64,000 bases of DNA, from positions 558,001 through 622,000 of the forward strand of contig NZ_OZ034992.1 in NCBI RefSeq assembly GCF_964030925.1, given 5' to 3'. Both the position numbers and the translations under genes were made by a program. The stretch is from Spiroplasma_E sp902809815. GTDB lineage: Bacteria > Bacillota_I > Bacilli_A > Mycoplasmatales > VBWQ01. The notes beneath the pieces are model-generated. The model saw only the letters and a program-made list of their open reading frames with translations. It was not told the origin of the DNA and made no database searches. This document shows positions 10,322 to 18,994 of the stretch, piece by piece (position 1 is the stretch's first letter; each line of letters opens with the position of its first letter).

Positions 10322-10390
10322 GGGACTACGTCCCTCGCCACTACGTGGCTCACCCAAATTATAGTCCCAGTAGGTTCACTGGGACTATAA
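10322..10390. repeat. Three-hairpin end of plectrovirus relic 1
   Basis: Hairpin 1 is GGGAC-TAC-GTCCC (10322-10334). Hairpin 2 is GCCAC-TAC-GTGGC (10337-10349). Hairpin 3 has 12-13 bp arms TATAGTCCCAGT / ACTGGGACTATA with loop AGGTTC (10359-10390). In relic 2 the arms are TATAGTCGCAGT / ACTGCGACTATA, a compensatory base-pair swap. The region lies after the Zot-like gene, where filamentous phages keep origin, packaging or terminator structures; which of these applies is not known. Confidence 0.85.
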
Positions 10391-10392
10391 TT

Positions 10393-10749
10393 ATTTTTAT
10401 TTATCTTTATTTTAGGTTTATCTTTCCTCTTTAAAATATTATCCAATTTATCCAAACCAGCAGACTTAATATCACTATAAGTCATATCAATACTACTTGC
10501 TTCTTTAAGATATTTCTTAGGTGATAATTCACTTTTAAGTTCATGCACATAATGTAAAGCCCTAGAATTATACCTTTTCAACCAATGTCTAGGAAAAAAT
10601 AAAGTCATAGCCATTGCTTCACCACTATAACTCGGAGGCATAATACCTCTTTTAATCATTTTCTTTGTTCTACGACGTGAAAATACTACTTTATTATAAT
10701 CCTCAATATTAGTATATAAATTAAGATTAAATATAACAACAAAGCCCAA
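10393..10749 (-). pseudogene. Zot-like phage ATPase, C-terminal fragment
   Basis: Residues match the last roughly 115 of the complete homologue at 19070-19930 (I-F-N-L-N-L-Y-T-N-I-E-D-Y, R-R-R-T-K-K-M-I-K-R-G). IS-A inserted on its 5' side within the F-L-V-F motif. At the 3' end a one-base loss in a T run makes the frame miss its stop and read on through the hairpins. Confidence 0.85.
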
Positions 10750-10752
10750 AAA

Positions 10753-11376
10753 GGTGGTTGGCCCTTAATTACTGGACCATTTTTGATATAAAATTCTAAA
10801 TTTTAATTTGTAAAATTGGTGGTTTTAGAAATTTAGAATGTATTCTTTCATAATTATAAAACATAACATATTGATTTACATCATTTATAGCTTCATTGAT
10901 GGATAAATATTGATTTGATCCTTTAGGTAGTCATTCTTGAGATAAATGAGAAAATCAGTTTTCAGATAATACATTACCACCAATATCATAAGGTTGTTTT
11001 TTGCTTAAAATTATTTGTTTATCCTCTGCTCATTTTGTGATATCCTGACAATAAAATTCGTTGGCGTTATCTGAATGTAAAATAACATTTTTTACTTGAT
11101 TTCAAGAAAATTGTTTGTTGATTTTTTCAAGAGCAGGAAGAATTAAATCCTGATATGATTTATTAGGAGCAATATTATAACTAACAACATTATTTGAATA
11201 AAAATCAATAATTACAAAAAGATATAATCATCCTTCTTTAGTATTTATTTGTTTAGTGTCCATTGATCAAATTTGATTTGAAGAGGTTGTACTTTTATAA
11301 TCTTTGTTTACTTTATCCATTGTAGGTATTCACTTATTTGGATTTTTTTTGTTTTTAGGATAGTTATTTTTAGTTT
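10753..11376 (-). mobile_element. IS-A partial copy (right-end part)
   Basis: The right terminus GGTGGTTGGCCC is intact at 10753, with about 204 C-terminal transposase codons. It breaks off in the sequence encoding K-N-N-Y-P-K and joins IS-B at 11378. Confidence 0.9.
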
Positions 11377-11377
11377 A

Positions 11378-11758
11378 GACATATTCCGTAATTAAATTTA
11401 ATTAATTGTCAATAAAATTGTTTTAAAACTATTTAGTGTTATTGAATATAGAAATAAATATTTTTTGAAAAAATAGTTTAAAAAATGAGTTTACATTTTA
11501 AACAAAAAATTGTTAATAATATTTTTATATTAACTCGATAAAAATTTAAATTTTAAAAAAATATTTTTAATATTTTTTTTATTTTAATGGTTTTATTTTA
11601 TTAAAAATTTCACAAAGTAAGTTAAATCTTAAGTACATAAGTCTAAATTTAGATTTTCTACATTTATTTACTAAAATTTTGAATCTTTTCAATCAAGCAA
11701 AGACATGTTCAACTTTAATTCTAATTTTAGATACAATCTTATTGTATTTTCTTTCTTG
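11378..11758 (-). mobile_element. IS-B partial copy (3' part)
   Basis: From the IS-B right terminus (GACATATTCC) through the AT-rich 3' tail and the last about 55 codons of ORF2 (K-I-R-I-K-V-E-H-V-F-A-W-L-K-R-F), then cut at 11758. Confidence 0.9.
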
Positions 11759-11768
11759 GGTGGTTGGC
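11759..11768. repeat. Isolated 10-bp IS-A terminus
   Basis: GGTGGTTGGC stands alone directly before a complete IS-A whose own end begins GGTGGTTGGCCC. The same 10-mer is found at 44789-44798. Confidence 0.7.
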
Positions 11769-12898
11769 GGTGGTTGGCCCTTAATTACTGGACCATTTTT
11801 GATATAAAATTCTAAATTTTAATTTGTAAAATTGGTGGTTTTAGAAATTTAGAATGTATTCTTTCATAATTATAAAACATAACATATTGATTTACATCAT
11901 TTATAGCTTCATTGATGGATAAATATTGATTTGATCCTTTAGGTAGTCATTCTTGAGATAAATGAGAAAATCAGTTTTCAGATAATACATTACCACCAAT
12001 ATCATAAGGTTGTTTTTTGCTTAAAATTATTTGTTTATCCTCTGCTCATTTTGTGATATCCTGACAATAAAATTCGTTGGCGTTATCTGAATGTAAAATA
12101 ACATTTTTTACTTGATTTCAAGAAAATTGTTTGTTGATTTTTTCAAGAGCAGGAAGAATTAAATCCTGATATGATTTATTAGGAGCAATATTATAACTAA
12201 CAACATTATTTGAATAAAAATCAATAATTACAAAAAGATATAATCATCCTTCTTTAGTATTTATTTGTTTAGTGTCCATTGATCAAATTTGATTTGAAGA
12301 GGTTGTACTTTTATAATCTTTGTTTACTTTATCCATTGTAGGTATTCACTTATTTGGATTTTTTTTGTTTTTAGGATAGTTATTTTTAGTTTGTTTTAAT
12401 CCTTGAATATTGTGTTCTTTCATAATTTTTCGCATTTGTTTTATTGATAATTCTATATTTAAAATGATATTTTTTTCTTGTTTTAATCACTCTTTAAAAG
12501 CTGAAAAAATTCTTAAATATCCATAAATTCTGCCTTTTCTTGTAGAATGAAATTCGATTAAAAGTTGGCATATTTTTTGATATTTATGATTGCATTTAAT
12601 AATATGATTTTCTTCTTTTTTAATAGGTTTTTGTTTATTTTTTAAAAAGTAATATGTTGATCTGTTTAATTGAAGATATTGACATAGGTTTCTAATTGAA
12701 TATTGATTTTTACAATCATCAATAATTTTAATTTTTTCTTTGATATTTAATTTGTTAATTACTAATGCTATTTGTTTAATTTTATCCATTAATAAAAATC
12801 CTTTCAGGTTAAAATTAGTGTTAATTATATAACACAATTGTTTTTAGAATACATTCAGGTTTTTTAAATTAATGGTCTAGTAAAAAGGGCTAAGTGGC
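11769..12898 (-). mobile_element. IS-A, full copy 2
   Basis: 1130 bp, minus orientation, both termini present. No matching target duplication flanks it, which suggests that later deletions or recombination produced its borders. Confidence 0.9.
11812..12789 (-). CDS. IS-A transposase (copy 2)
   Basis: 325 aa, same reading as the product at 3513; start ATG 12789 behind AAAGGA, stop TAG. The DDE residues and the internal TGA-Trp codons are kept, so it is potentially active. Confidence 0.9.
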
Positions 12899-12912
12899 AA
12901 GTGGCAAGTGGC
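12899..12912 (-). repeat. Tandem heptamers at IS-A left end
   Basis: Two extra AAGTGGC units (GCCACTT on the minus strand) follow the IS-A left end, then IS-B sequence begins. Confidence 0.7.
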
Positions 12913-13626
12913 AAATTCAAATGAATTTCAATTTTATTTAATTGATTCAACTGAGATTGAAATTGAAAGACCAACTAAAAAAAACTACAGTTAGAATATT
13001 TTTCTGGTAAAAGTTGAATGTATTCTATAAAATTTCAAATTGTATATGATTTTTTTAATAAAAAAATTGTTGATATTTTTGCTGATAATGGTAAAGTGCA
13101 TGATTTTCAAATATTAAAAAATTCAAATCTTGAATTTTCAGAAAAAACAATAATTATTGGTGATTTAGGATATCAAGGTATACAAAATATTTATAAAAAT
13201 ACAATAATGCCAATTAAAAGAACTAAAAATAAAAAATTAACTAAACAAGAAAGAAAATACAATAAGATTGTATCTAAAATTAGAATTAAAGTTGAACATG
13301 TCTTTGCTTGATTGAAAAGATTCAAAATTTTAGTAAATAAATGTAGAAAATCTAAATTTAGACTTATGTACTTAAGATTTAACTTACTTTGTGAAATTTT
13401 TAATAAAATAAAACCATTAAAATAAAAAAAATATTAAAAATATTTTTTTAAAATTTAAATTTTTATCGAGTTAATATAAAAATATTATTAACAATTTTTT
13501 GTTTAAAATGTAAACTCATTTTTTAAACTATTTTTTCAAAAAATATTTATTTCTATATTCAATAACACTAAATAGTTTTAAAACAATTTTATTGACAATT
13601 AATTAAATTTAATTACGGAATATGTC
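12913..13626 (+). mobile_element. IS-B partial copy (3' two-thirds)
   Basis: It starts inside ORF1 (just before E-F-Q-F-Y-L-I-D-S-T-E), includes an A8 frameshift run and complete ORF2, and ends at the right terminus GGAATATGTC. Confidence 0.9.
13018..13425 (+). CDS. IS-B transposase ORF2 (copy without 5' end)
   Basis: 135 codons from M-Y-S-I-K-F to K-P-L-K, with second Asp in I-I-G-D-L-G-Y-Q-G and Glu in K-V-E-H-V-F-A-W. ORF1 upstream is truncated, so this copy should be inactive alone. Confidence 0.75.
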
Positions 13627-13645
13627 CTATGTTTAAATTTTCAAA

Positions 13646-13720
13646 CTAACTTTTAATAGTACCTTTAAAAGCTCAAGAAGTACCAAGCACAGCAATTATC
13701 ACAACTATTCACTTAACCAT
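13646..13720 (-). CDS. Plectrovirus small hydrophobic protein (24 aa)
   Basis: Reads M-V-K-W-I-V-V-I-I-A-V-L-G-T-S-W-A-F-K-G with two TGA-Trp codons; it is essentially one membrane span. Its ATG overlaps the stop of the upstream basic protein (TAATG), implying translational coupling. It could be a minor virion protein of a filamentous phage. Confidence 0.5.
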
Positions 13721-13845
13721 TATTTTTTACCCCCTAAAAAATCATCATAATTCATATTTTCACTTAATCTTTGGTCAAAATTTCTTTTTGCCTTTTTCTT
13801 ATGCAACTTTTGTCTTGACATATTTTTTCATTTATCTTTTTTCAT
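13720..13845 (-). CDS. Plectrovirus small basic protein (41 aa)
   Basis: M-K-K-D-K-W-K-N-M-S-R-Q-K-L-H-K-K-K-A-K-R then an acidic/aromatic tail ending G-G-K-K. It is very rich in Lys, so nucleic-acid binding is plausible. RBS GGAGTG precedes it. It sits between the coiled-coil membrane protein and the 24-aa peptide in a tightly packed viral operon. Confidence 0.55.
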
Positions 13846-13861
13846 AAAATTAATTCACTCC

Positions 13862-14251
13862 TTATAAAATAAATGTTCTTATAGTTTTATTTTGTTCATT
13901 ATTTCTTAAATTTTCATTATTAATTTCTAATAATTTACTTTGAAATTCTAATGTTTGTTTTAATTCTTTTACTTGATTATTTAAATTTTGAAATTTTCTT
14001 TCAACTTTTAAATCATTCTTTTTAATAAATTTATTTTCTTTTCTCTTAAAAACTCAATTTGTTATTTTATTTTTAATATTATTTCATGGAATACCAATAT
14101 AACCCACAACAATCCCAATTAAGATAGATACTGGTTTAATTGCAACAATTCCTAAAACTATAATGCTAGGAATTAATCCTAAAAATATACTAAATGTAAT
14201 ACATCCAGTTAATGCCATAAATTTTAAAATTCATCACATATATATTTTCAC
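13862..14251 (-). CDS. Plectrovirus membrane/coiled-coil protein (129 aa)
   Basis: Start is GTG 14251 or ATG 14239. Two hydrophobic segments (M-A-L-T-G-C-I-T-F-S-I-F-L-G-L-I and I-V-A-I-K-P-V-S-I-L-I-G-I-V-V-G-Y) are followed by a charged coiled coil (N-N-Q-V-K-E-L-K-Q-T-L-E-F). Only a couple of bases separate it from the upstream frame. Unknown function. Confidence 0.55.
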
Positions 14252-14252
14252 T

Positions 14253-14569
14253 TTAAACACCACCTAGTGTATAAGCATAAGAATAATCCCAATTTAAACT
14301 TGCTCTATCTAAATTAATCTCAGACATACTATCATCATTTAAATCAACATCAACCATACTGTCATGTGTACTTTGATAATCACTAAAACTACCATTAATC
14401 AATCTTGCTCTTTCATCAGTAAAGACTTCTTGCAATTCTGTATTATTATGTGTATTTCCTAATGGCAACAATAAAGTATTTATAATTTCACTTGCACCGG
14501 CAATAATCGTAGGAATAGCAAAATAATTATTAAAATTATTATTAATACCCATAGCAACACCACTACTAA
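14253..14569 (-). pseudogene. Plectrovirus protein crossing the integration end
   Basis: The frame begins at the phage junction (TTG 14573 within the att sequence; first Met in V-A-M-G-I-N-N-N) and ends Y-A-Y-T-L-G-G-V, about 105 aa. Its N-terminal half is hydrophobic. In the circular phage the frame would continue upstream through the hairpin region, so integration may remove its normal start. Confidence 0.5.
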
Positions 14570-14962
14570 TCAAGATAATAATATAAAACTGGAAACAAAA
14601 TTAAAAGAAGTAGAAAATGATAAAGAAAAACTAGAAACAGAACTTAAAGATTATAAAAATAATAATGAAAATTTAGAAGAAGAATTAAGAAAATCTAGAT
14701 ATACTATAGCAAAACAAGCAGCAGAATTAAGAGAATCTAAAGGTATTAAAGAAAAATTAGAAAAAGAACTAAAACAATCTCAATATGATAAAGAAAAATT
14801 AGAAAAACAATTAAAACATTCAAAAGAAAACATTGAAGAACTAAAAAAATAATACAAGATTGTAAAAACACTGTAGAAAAACTAGAAAAAGAATTAAAAA
14901 ACACTAAGGATATTAATAAAAAAATTAGAGACTTTTTACTTGAATGTGTACCTTTAAATTAA
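14570..14962 (+). pseudogene. Coiled-coil protein, 3' part
   Basis: Continues the gene of 9755: K-L-E-T-K-L-K-E-V-E, heptad repeats, then E-E-L-K-K followed by a premature TAA. Adding one A to the A7 run near 14863 restores the frame, which then reads I-I-Q-D-C-K-N-T-V-E-K and ends C-V-P-L-N-stop at 14962. The gene therefore carries three independent lesions: start shift, phage, and this run. Confidence 0.7.
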
Positions 14963-15023
14963 AAAAACACTTATATATAACCTTTTCTTATATATTTATT
15001 GATACAAATTAATTACATATTCA

Positions 15024-15098
15024 AACTTTATTATAAAAAATGAACAATATGATATTTAACATTAAAATATCATATTGTTCATTTTTTATAATAAAGTT
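15024..15098. terminator. Large perfect hairpin, likely bidirectional terminator
   Basis: Two perfectly complementary 34-bp arms (15024-15057 and 15065-15098) flank loop AACATTA. It lies between the end of the + strand coiled-coil gene and the minus-strand coaBC gene, the expected place for a shared terminator, and has A and T runs in both directions. Confidence 0.8.
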
Positions 15099-15174
15099 AG
15101 CTATATAAATATTTTTTTAAAATAATCTATTGTTAGGAAAAAATATTAAAGCAATAAATTCTATTTTTATTATA

Positions 15175-16347
15175 TTAATAATTTAAAATATTCTTACTTA
15201 TAATATCAACTATCTGTTTAGCAACTTCCACTTTTGAACCAATTAAATTATAATTATTATTTTTAAAATAAAAATTAATTTCTGTTTCATTTTTACCCAT
15301 AACACTAATATTATTAATACAAATACCATCACAATTTTTAATTTTCATTTTTTCGATACCAAGATTTTTATCATTAAATTCTTGAGCAGCAAAACCAATT
15401 AAAACTTGTTTTGTTTTCTGCTTACCTAAAAATGCCAATACATCAATATTAGCAATCAGTGATAAAGATAAATTTTCGTTTTTATTTTTAATTATTTTAT
15501 TAGGAATATATTTACTTACTTTATAATCATTTAAAGCAGCACCACATATTACAATATCAGCATTATCAAAGTTTTCTTTCATTGCTAAGAACATTTTTTC
15601 ATTAGTATTTGCTTCAATAATAGTTAGGTTTTTTTGCGATTTAATTTCAAAATCACAATCACCTGCAACTAATACTACTTTAGCGTTAGTTTTAAGAAAA
15701 GCATCTACTAATGCTTTACCCATTTTTCCTGAAGAATTATTAGTAATATAACGAATTGGATCAATATAAGTTCTAGTACGACCAATATTAATTAAAATTT
15801 TTTTATTAGATAAATCAATACTTTTTTTAAAAAAATCTTTAATTATTGTTAATGCATTATCTGGACTTTTAACTCGTCCATCACCAATCATCTTACAGGC
15901 TAACATTCCTGAATCTGGAGGAATAATAGTAATATTTTCAAAATTAGATAATTCTAATAAATTCTTTTGAAAACTTTGATTGTGATACATATTATGATTC
16001 ATTGCTGGAAATAATATCTTTTCTGCTTTGGAAGCTAAAAATACTGATAATGCTAAACTATCAGCAATTGCTAAATTTGCTTTACTAATAAAACTCATAG
16101 TAGCAGGATAAACAACAATTAAATTTGTTTTAATTGCTAAATTAGTATGAGTAATTAAATCTCCTTTAACATATGATTCTTGTTCAAACATTTCAGAATA
16201 ATAAGAAAATGTTTTATCTTCTAGAAAATGTAAAGAACTTTTAGTACAAATAATATCAACTAAAAATTCTTTTTTTAATTGTTTTAATAAAATTAAGGCT
16301 TTGTTTGCTGCAATACTACCAGTAATTATTAAAGTAATATGTTTCAT
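15175..16347 (-). CDS. coaBC: Bifunctional phosphopantothenoylcysteine decarboxylase / phosphopantothenate-cysteine ligase
   Basis: 390 aa, full length. The N-terminal flavoprotein domain (1-185) has G-S-I-A-A-N-K, the active-site H-T-N-L-A, P-A-M-N-H-N-M and the substrate-clamp Cys in M-L-A-C-K. The CoaB domain has a diverged G-R-T-R-T-Y-I-D-P-I-R-Y-I-T-N-N-S-S-G-K-M-G (usual G-x-T-x-E-x-I-D-P-V-R). It makes 4'-phosphopantetheine for CoA from phosphopantothenate and cysteine. The RBS AGGAGAAAATA precedes the start. It is the last gene of the minus-strand run beginning at rplU. Confidence 0.93.
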   Translation of the reverse strand: MKHITLIITGSIAANKALILLKQLKKEFLVDIICTKSSLHFLEDKTFSYYSEMFEQESYVKGDLITHTNLAIKTNLIVVYPATMSFISKANLAIADSLALSVFLASKAEKILFPAMNHNMYHNQSFQKNLLELSNFENITIIPPDSGMLACKMIGDGRVKSPDNALTIIKDFFKKSIDLSNKKILINIGRTRTYIDPIRYITNNSSGKMGKALVDAFLKTNAKVVLVAGDCDFEIKSQKNLTIIEANTNEKMFLAMKENFDNADIVICGAALNDYKVSKYIPNKIIKNKNENLSLSLIANIDVLAFLGKQKTKQVLIGFAAQEFNDKNLGIEKMKIKNCDGICINNISVMGKNETEINFYFKNNNYNLIGSKVEVAKQIVDIISKNILNY

Positions 16348-16449
16348 TATTTTCTCCTATCATATCATTAAACATAAAATAAACAAACAAAACCTATCTT
16401 CAAAATATGATAGCATTGAAAATAGGTTTTTATTATTAAAAATTTATTT

Positions 16450-16737
16450 TTACTTTTTATCAAGTATAACTGAAACTCGTGTTTTATTTTTTTTAAAAAT
16501 AGTATACTTAACAATTCCTGATTTTAAAGCAAATAAGGTATCATCACCACCACGTCCTACATTTTCACCAGGGTGAATTTTAGTTCCACGTTGACGATAA
16601 ATAATTGTTCCCTCTTTTAAACTTTGTCCATCACCAATTTTAGCACCTAAACGTTTAGAATGTGAATCACGACCATTACGAGTTGAACCCACTCCTTTTT
16701 TTGAAGCAAATAATTGTAAATTTAATTTATAAAACAT
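16450..16737 (-). CDS. rpmA: 50S ribosomal protein L27
   Basis: 95 aa with the L27 signature K-K-G-V-G-S-T-R-N-G-R-D-S and G-T-I-I-Y-R-Q-R-G-T-K. The N-terminal extension ends L-N-L-Q-L-F-A-S-K-K-G, the Firmicutes/mollicute cleavage site cut by Prp after L-F so that the mature N terminus can reach the peptidyl-transferase centre. prp lies immediately upstream and overlaps its RBS region. Confidence 0.97.
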   Translation of the reverse strand: MFYKLNLQLFASKKGVGSTRNGRDSHSKRLGAKIGDGQSLKEGTIIYRQRGTKIHPGENVGRGGDDTLFALKSGIVKYTIFKKNKTRVSVILDKK

Positions 16738-16739
16738 AA

Positions 16740-17051
16740 TTACACCTCCTTTATGTTAATATATTTTGGATATTGTTCTTTAATAGTTTTTAGTTGTCAA
16801 AGCATTGTTTTTAAAATGATTTGACTATTATTAGTGAAACTAGCAACTTTAAGTTTAACTAATCCAGCAGTATTATTAATTACTTGAACTTGATTATTAT
16901 CAAGTTCATGAAGTGCATTTAATGTACCAATAACAATGGTTGAAATCCCTGCACAAACAATATCATTTCCAATTTTTGAAAAATTAGCATGACCAGTAAT
17001 TATAACTTCTACAATGTTACTATTTTGGTAATTATAAGTAACTTTAACCAT
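16740..17051 (-). CDS. prp: Ribosomal-processing cysteine protease Prp
   Basis: 103 aa when an internal TGA is read as Trp. It has the catalytic His in I-T-G-H-A and Cys in D-I-V-C-A-G-I-S, the two Prp active-site residues. It removes the L27 N-terminal extension. The stop lies 2 bp before the rpmA start and the last codons (AAG GAG GTG) form the rpmA RBS, so the protease and substrate are translationally coupled. Confidence 0.92.
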
Positions 17052-17070
17052 AATTTGATATTACCTTAAA

Positions 17071-17676
17071 TTATTTTTTATTATTTTCATCATCTTCTTT
17101 AACAACTTTAACAGTCATATTTTTATGATCAAAAATAGTTTTTAAATTACCTTCACTAACAACAGTTTTAGTGTTATCTGGTTCTGTAATATTATCCTTA
17201 ACAACTGATTTAGTTTTAACAACTTTTTCTTTTGTAAGTTCTTTTTTTACTTTACTAACTACTGATTTTGGCTCTTTAATAATAGGAGTTACTACTTCAG
17301 AAATTACTTCTTTTTTTACTTCATCTTTAATTACTGGTTTTGATTGTTCTGCCTTCTTATCAACAAGACTTTTACCAGCAAGTAAAATATCAGTAATTAA
17401 TACCTTTGTATATGGCTGACGGTGTCCATACATTGTTTTTGAATTTTTCTTAGGTTTATATTTAAACACTCGAATCTTTTTTGATTTATCTTGTTTAATA
17501 ATCTCACCATGAACTTCAGCACCTTTTAGGAAAGGTTTACCGAATTGTTGATCAATCATCAATATTTTGTCAAAAATAATCTTATCTTTAGCTTTGCCAA
17601 CAAGTTTTTCAACAAAAATTTCTTGACCATAGGAAACATTAATTTGTTTTCCTCCTGTTTGAATAACTACAAACAT
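17071..17676 (-). CDS. rplU: 50S ribosomal protein L21 with long C-terminal extension
   Basis: 201 aa. Residues 1-102 are a normal L21 (M-F-V-V-I-Q-T-G-G-K-Q, G-R-I/V-F-K-Y-K-P-K, G-H-R-Q-P-Y-T). The remaining about 100 residues are an added, low-complexity K/V/E/T-rich tail (repeats like K-S-V-V-K and K-E-V-I-S-E-V-V). Ordinary L21 is about 103 aa. The tail has no recognisable domain. First gene of the rplU-prp-rpmA cluster. Confidence 0.95.
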   Translation of the reverse strand: MFVVIQTGGKQINVSYGQEIFVEKLVGKAKDKIIFDKILMIDQQFGKPFLKGAEVHGEIIKQDKSKKIRVFKYKPKKNSKTMYGHRQPYTKVLITDILLAGKSLVDKKAEQSKPVIKDEVKKEVISEVVTPIIKEPKSVVSKVKKELTKEKVVKTKSVVKDNITEPDNTKTVVSEGNLKTIFDHKNMTVKVVKEDDENNKK

Positions 17677-17775
17677 TTTTCTTATTACCTCCAGTTTAGA
17701 CTCGCCTTATAGGTGGAATAAATCACTTGTTAACCTAAAGTAGAGCGGTTGAAACTGCATAAACAGTCTTAAATA
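17677..17775 (-). ncRNA. L21 leader-type 5' UTR
   Basis: The about 95 bases before rplU have atypically high GC for this genome and several complementary stretches: AACCGCTCT, ACTTTAGGTTAACAAGTG, CCACCTATAAGGCGAG. This is the position of the Firmicutes L21 leader, which gives autoregulation of rplU-rpmA operons. The structure was not folded computationally, so the assignment rests on position and composition. Confidence 0.5.
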
Positions 17776-17984
17776 TTATAAAGTATTTTTTATTAAAAGC
17801 AATACAAAATTTAGAATTATACACATAATTTAAATATAAAAATTACTAAAAAAAGAAAATAAAAAATATATCTTTAATAATTAATGTAACTATAATTAAT
17901 CTACACTAAATTGTGTAATTAATATTTTTTTATAATTATTATTAAAATTATGATATTATTTTTTTAAACTTAATATAAGTTTTT

Positions 17985-18020
17985 AACTCATTACTTGTTA
18001 AAAAGTAAATGAGTTTTTTG
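17985..18020 (+). terminator. Hairpin plus T-run upstream of glycine-rich gene
   Basis: AACTCATTACTT pairs imperfectly with AAGTAAATGAGTT, followed by TTTT. It sits 26 bases before the start of the 18046 gene, so it may be an attenuator in its leader rather than the end of another gene. Confidence 0.4.
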
Positions 18021-18045
18021 TTTTTAGAAAGGAAGATTAAAAGAA

Positions 18046-18567
18046 ATGTCTAAAGATAAAAATATCGTTAATGAAACAATTGATTATTTACCAATGATTT
18101 TTGGTGGATTGGGTGCTGGATTAGGAGCAATTGATGGTCTTTCATGAACAAATCCACTACCTGTTACCGACATTGCGATTGGTGCTGTAGCCGGAGGAAT
18201 AGCGGGTTATCAAATTAAAAAATCCATAAAACATAAAGATAAAAATAAAACTAAAGTTGGAACATCATTAATTTGTGGTGCTGGTGCTGGTGTATTAAAT
18301 GCAATATTAAATCCAGAAGCATCATTAATGAATACATTAGAAGCAACTGCTGGTGGTATTGTAATTGCTAAAGGTGGCAAATATATTGTTGATAAAGGTA
18401 GTAATTATGTAAAATCTAGACCAGAATATCAAATATTGAAACAAGGATATAAAATCAAGAAAAAAGTAAATAAAATTCAAGATTTTTCTTCAATAAAAAA
18501 AGAAGCAAATTCACTAAATTCACAAAAAAAATCTTCAACAAATCAATATAAATTAAAACTAATGTAA
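18046..18567 (+). CDS. Glycine-zipper hydrophobic protein (173 aa)
   Basis: ATG 18046 behind AGAAAGGAAG. N terminus M-S-K-D-K-N-I-V-N-E. Three Gly/Ala-rich membrane-like segments follow: G-G-L-G-A-G-L-G-A-I-D-G, G-A-V-A-G-G-I-A-G-Y and C-G-A-G-A-G-V-L-N-A. Then comes a region with A-G-G-I-V-I-A-K-G-G and a Lys/Ser/Asn-rich tail. Glycine zippers favour oligomeric membrane insertion; bacteriocin-like or pore-forming roles are possible but not shown. No signal peptide. Family not recognised. Confidence 0.75.
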
Positions 18568-18606
18568 ACTGATCAATAGTAAATTAAAACATTAAAACAT
18601 TATTTA

Positions 18607-18653
18607 GGAATGAAAATATAATTGATATTCAATTTAACTCATTCCTTTTAAGT
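18607..18653 (+). terminator. Terminator-like nested hairpin
   Basis: GGAATGA pairs with TCATTCC around an inner stem AATTGA-TAT-TCAATT, followed by TTTT. It lies 40 bases after the glycine-zipper gene. Confidence 0.5.
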
Positions 18654-18654
18654 G

Positions 18655-18683
18655 TTGAAATTCAAATATAAAAGAAATATAAT
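18655..18683 (+). promoter_or_regulatory. Promoter of split lipoprotein gene
   Basis: TTGAAA (18655-18660), 17-base spacer, TATAAT (18678-18683), 21 bases before the start codon; close to the housekeeping sigma consensus. Confidence 0.6.
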
Positions 18684-18704
18684 AACACTTTGGAGTGATG
18701 AAAG

Positions 18705-18988
18705 ATGAAAAGAAAATTAAGTTACAAAAAAATGCTAGCAACAGTTGGTGTATTAACTGTTGTATTACCAATGTCTTTAAGTATTGCATCATGTGCAATA
18801 AAAGAAAAACAAAAAAATAATGATCAAAAAATAGTAAATGCAATTAATCAAACTAATTATTCACTTGATAATATTATAATTAATAGTACTATAGATGAAT
18901 TAAAAACAAACATTAGTTCAGAATTTATTAAAAATTCATTAGATGAAATTAATCAAAAAAATTTTAATAATGATTTATTTTCATCAAG
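18705..18988 (+). pseudogene. Lipoprotein, 5' part (split by plectrovirus relic 2)
   Basis: Signal peptide M-K-R-K-L-S-Y-K-K-M-L-A-T-V-G-V-L with a lipobox ending S-I-A-S-C at residues 26-30, so lipid-anchored at the surface. After it begins a module N-A-I-N-Q-T-N-Y ... E-F-I-K-N-S-L-D-E-I ... L-F-S-S-S, which recurs in the 3' part (I-N-E-T-K-Y ... E-F-I-K-N-S-L-I-S-E-I ... L-F-S-L). Phage DNA begins right after TCAAG 18984-18988. Confidence 0.85.
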
Positions 18989-18994
18989 TATATA

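Larger units (their letters stand above)
10316..14569 (-). mobile_element. Plectrovirus relic 1 with internal IS nest
   Basis: Phage DNA is inserted in the coiled-coil gene; both junctions carry TCAAG (10311-10315 and 14570-14574). The left end has three hairpins identical in layout to relic 2 at 18989. It retains the C-terminal part of the Zot-like ATPase (10393-10749) and four small genes at the other side (13646-14569). Everything between was replaced by IS-A and IS-B pieces (10753-13626). Gene types (Zot-like ATPase, many tiny hydrophobic proteins) fit Spiroplasma plectroviruses. Confidence 0.8.

Noticed and set aside
15024..15098. Possible phage or plasmid origin at the 34-bp hairpin
   Set aside because: Position between convergent genes with flanking A/T runs fits a shared terminator better; no iterons or Rep gene near it.
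17677..17800. tRNA-like GC-rich stretch upstream of rplU
   Set aside because: No cloverleaf or CCA-compatible ends; placement fits an L21 leader.
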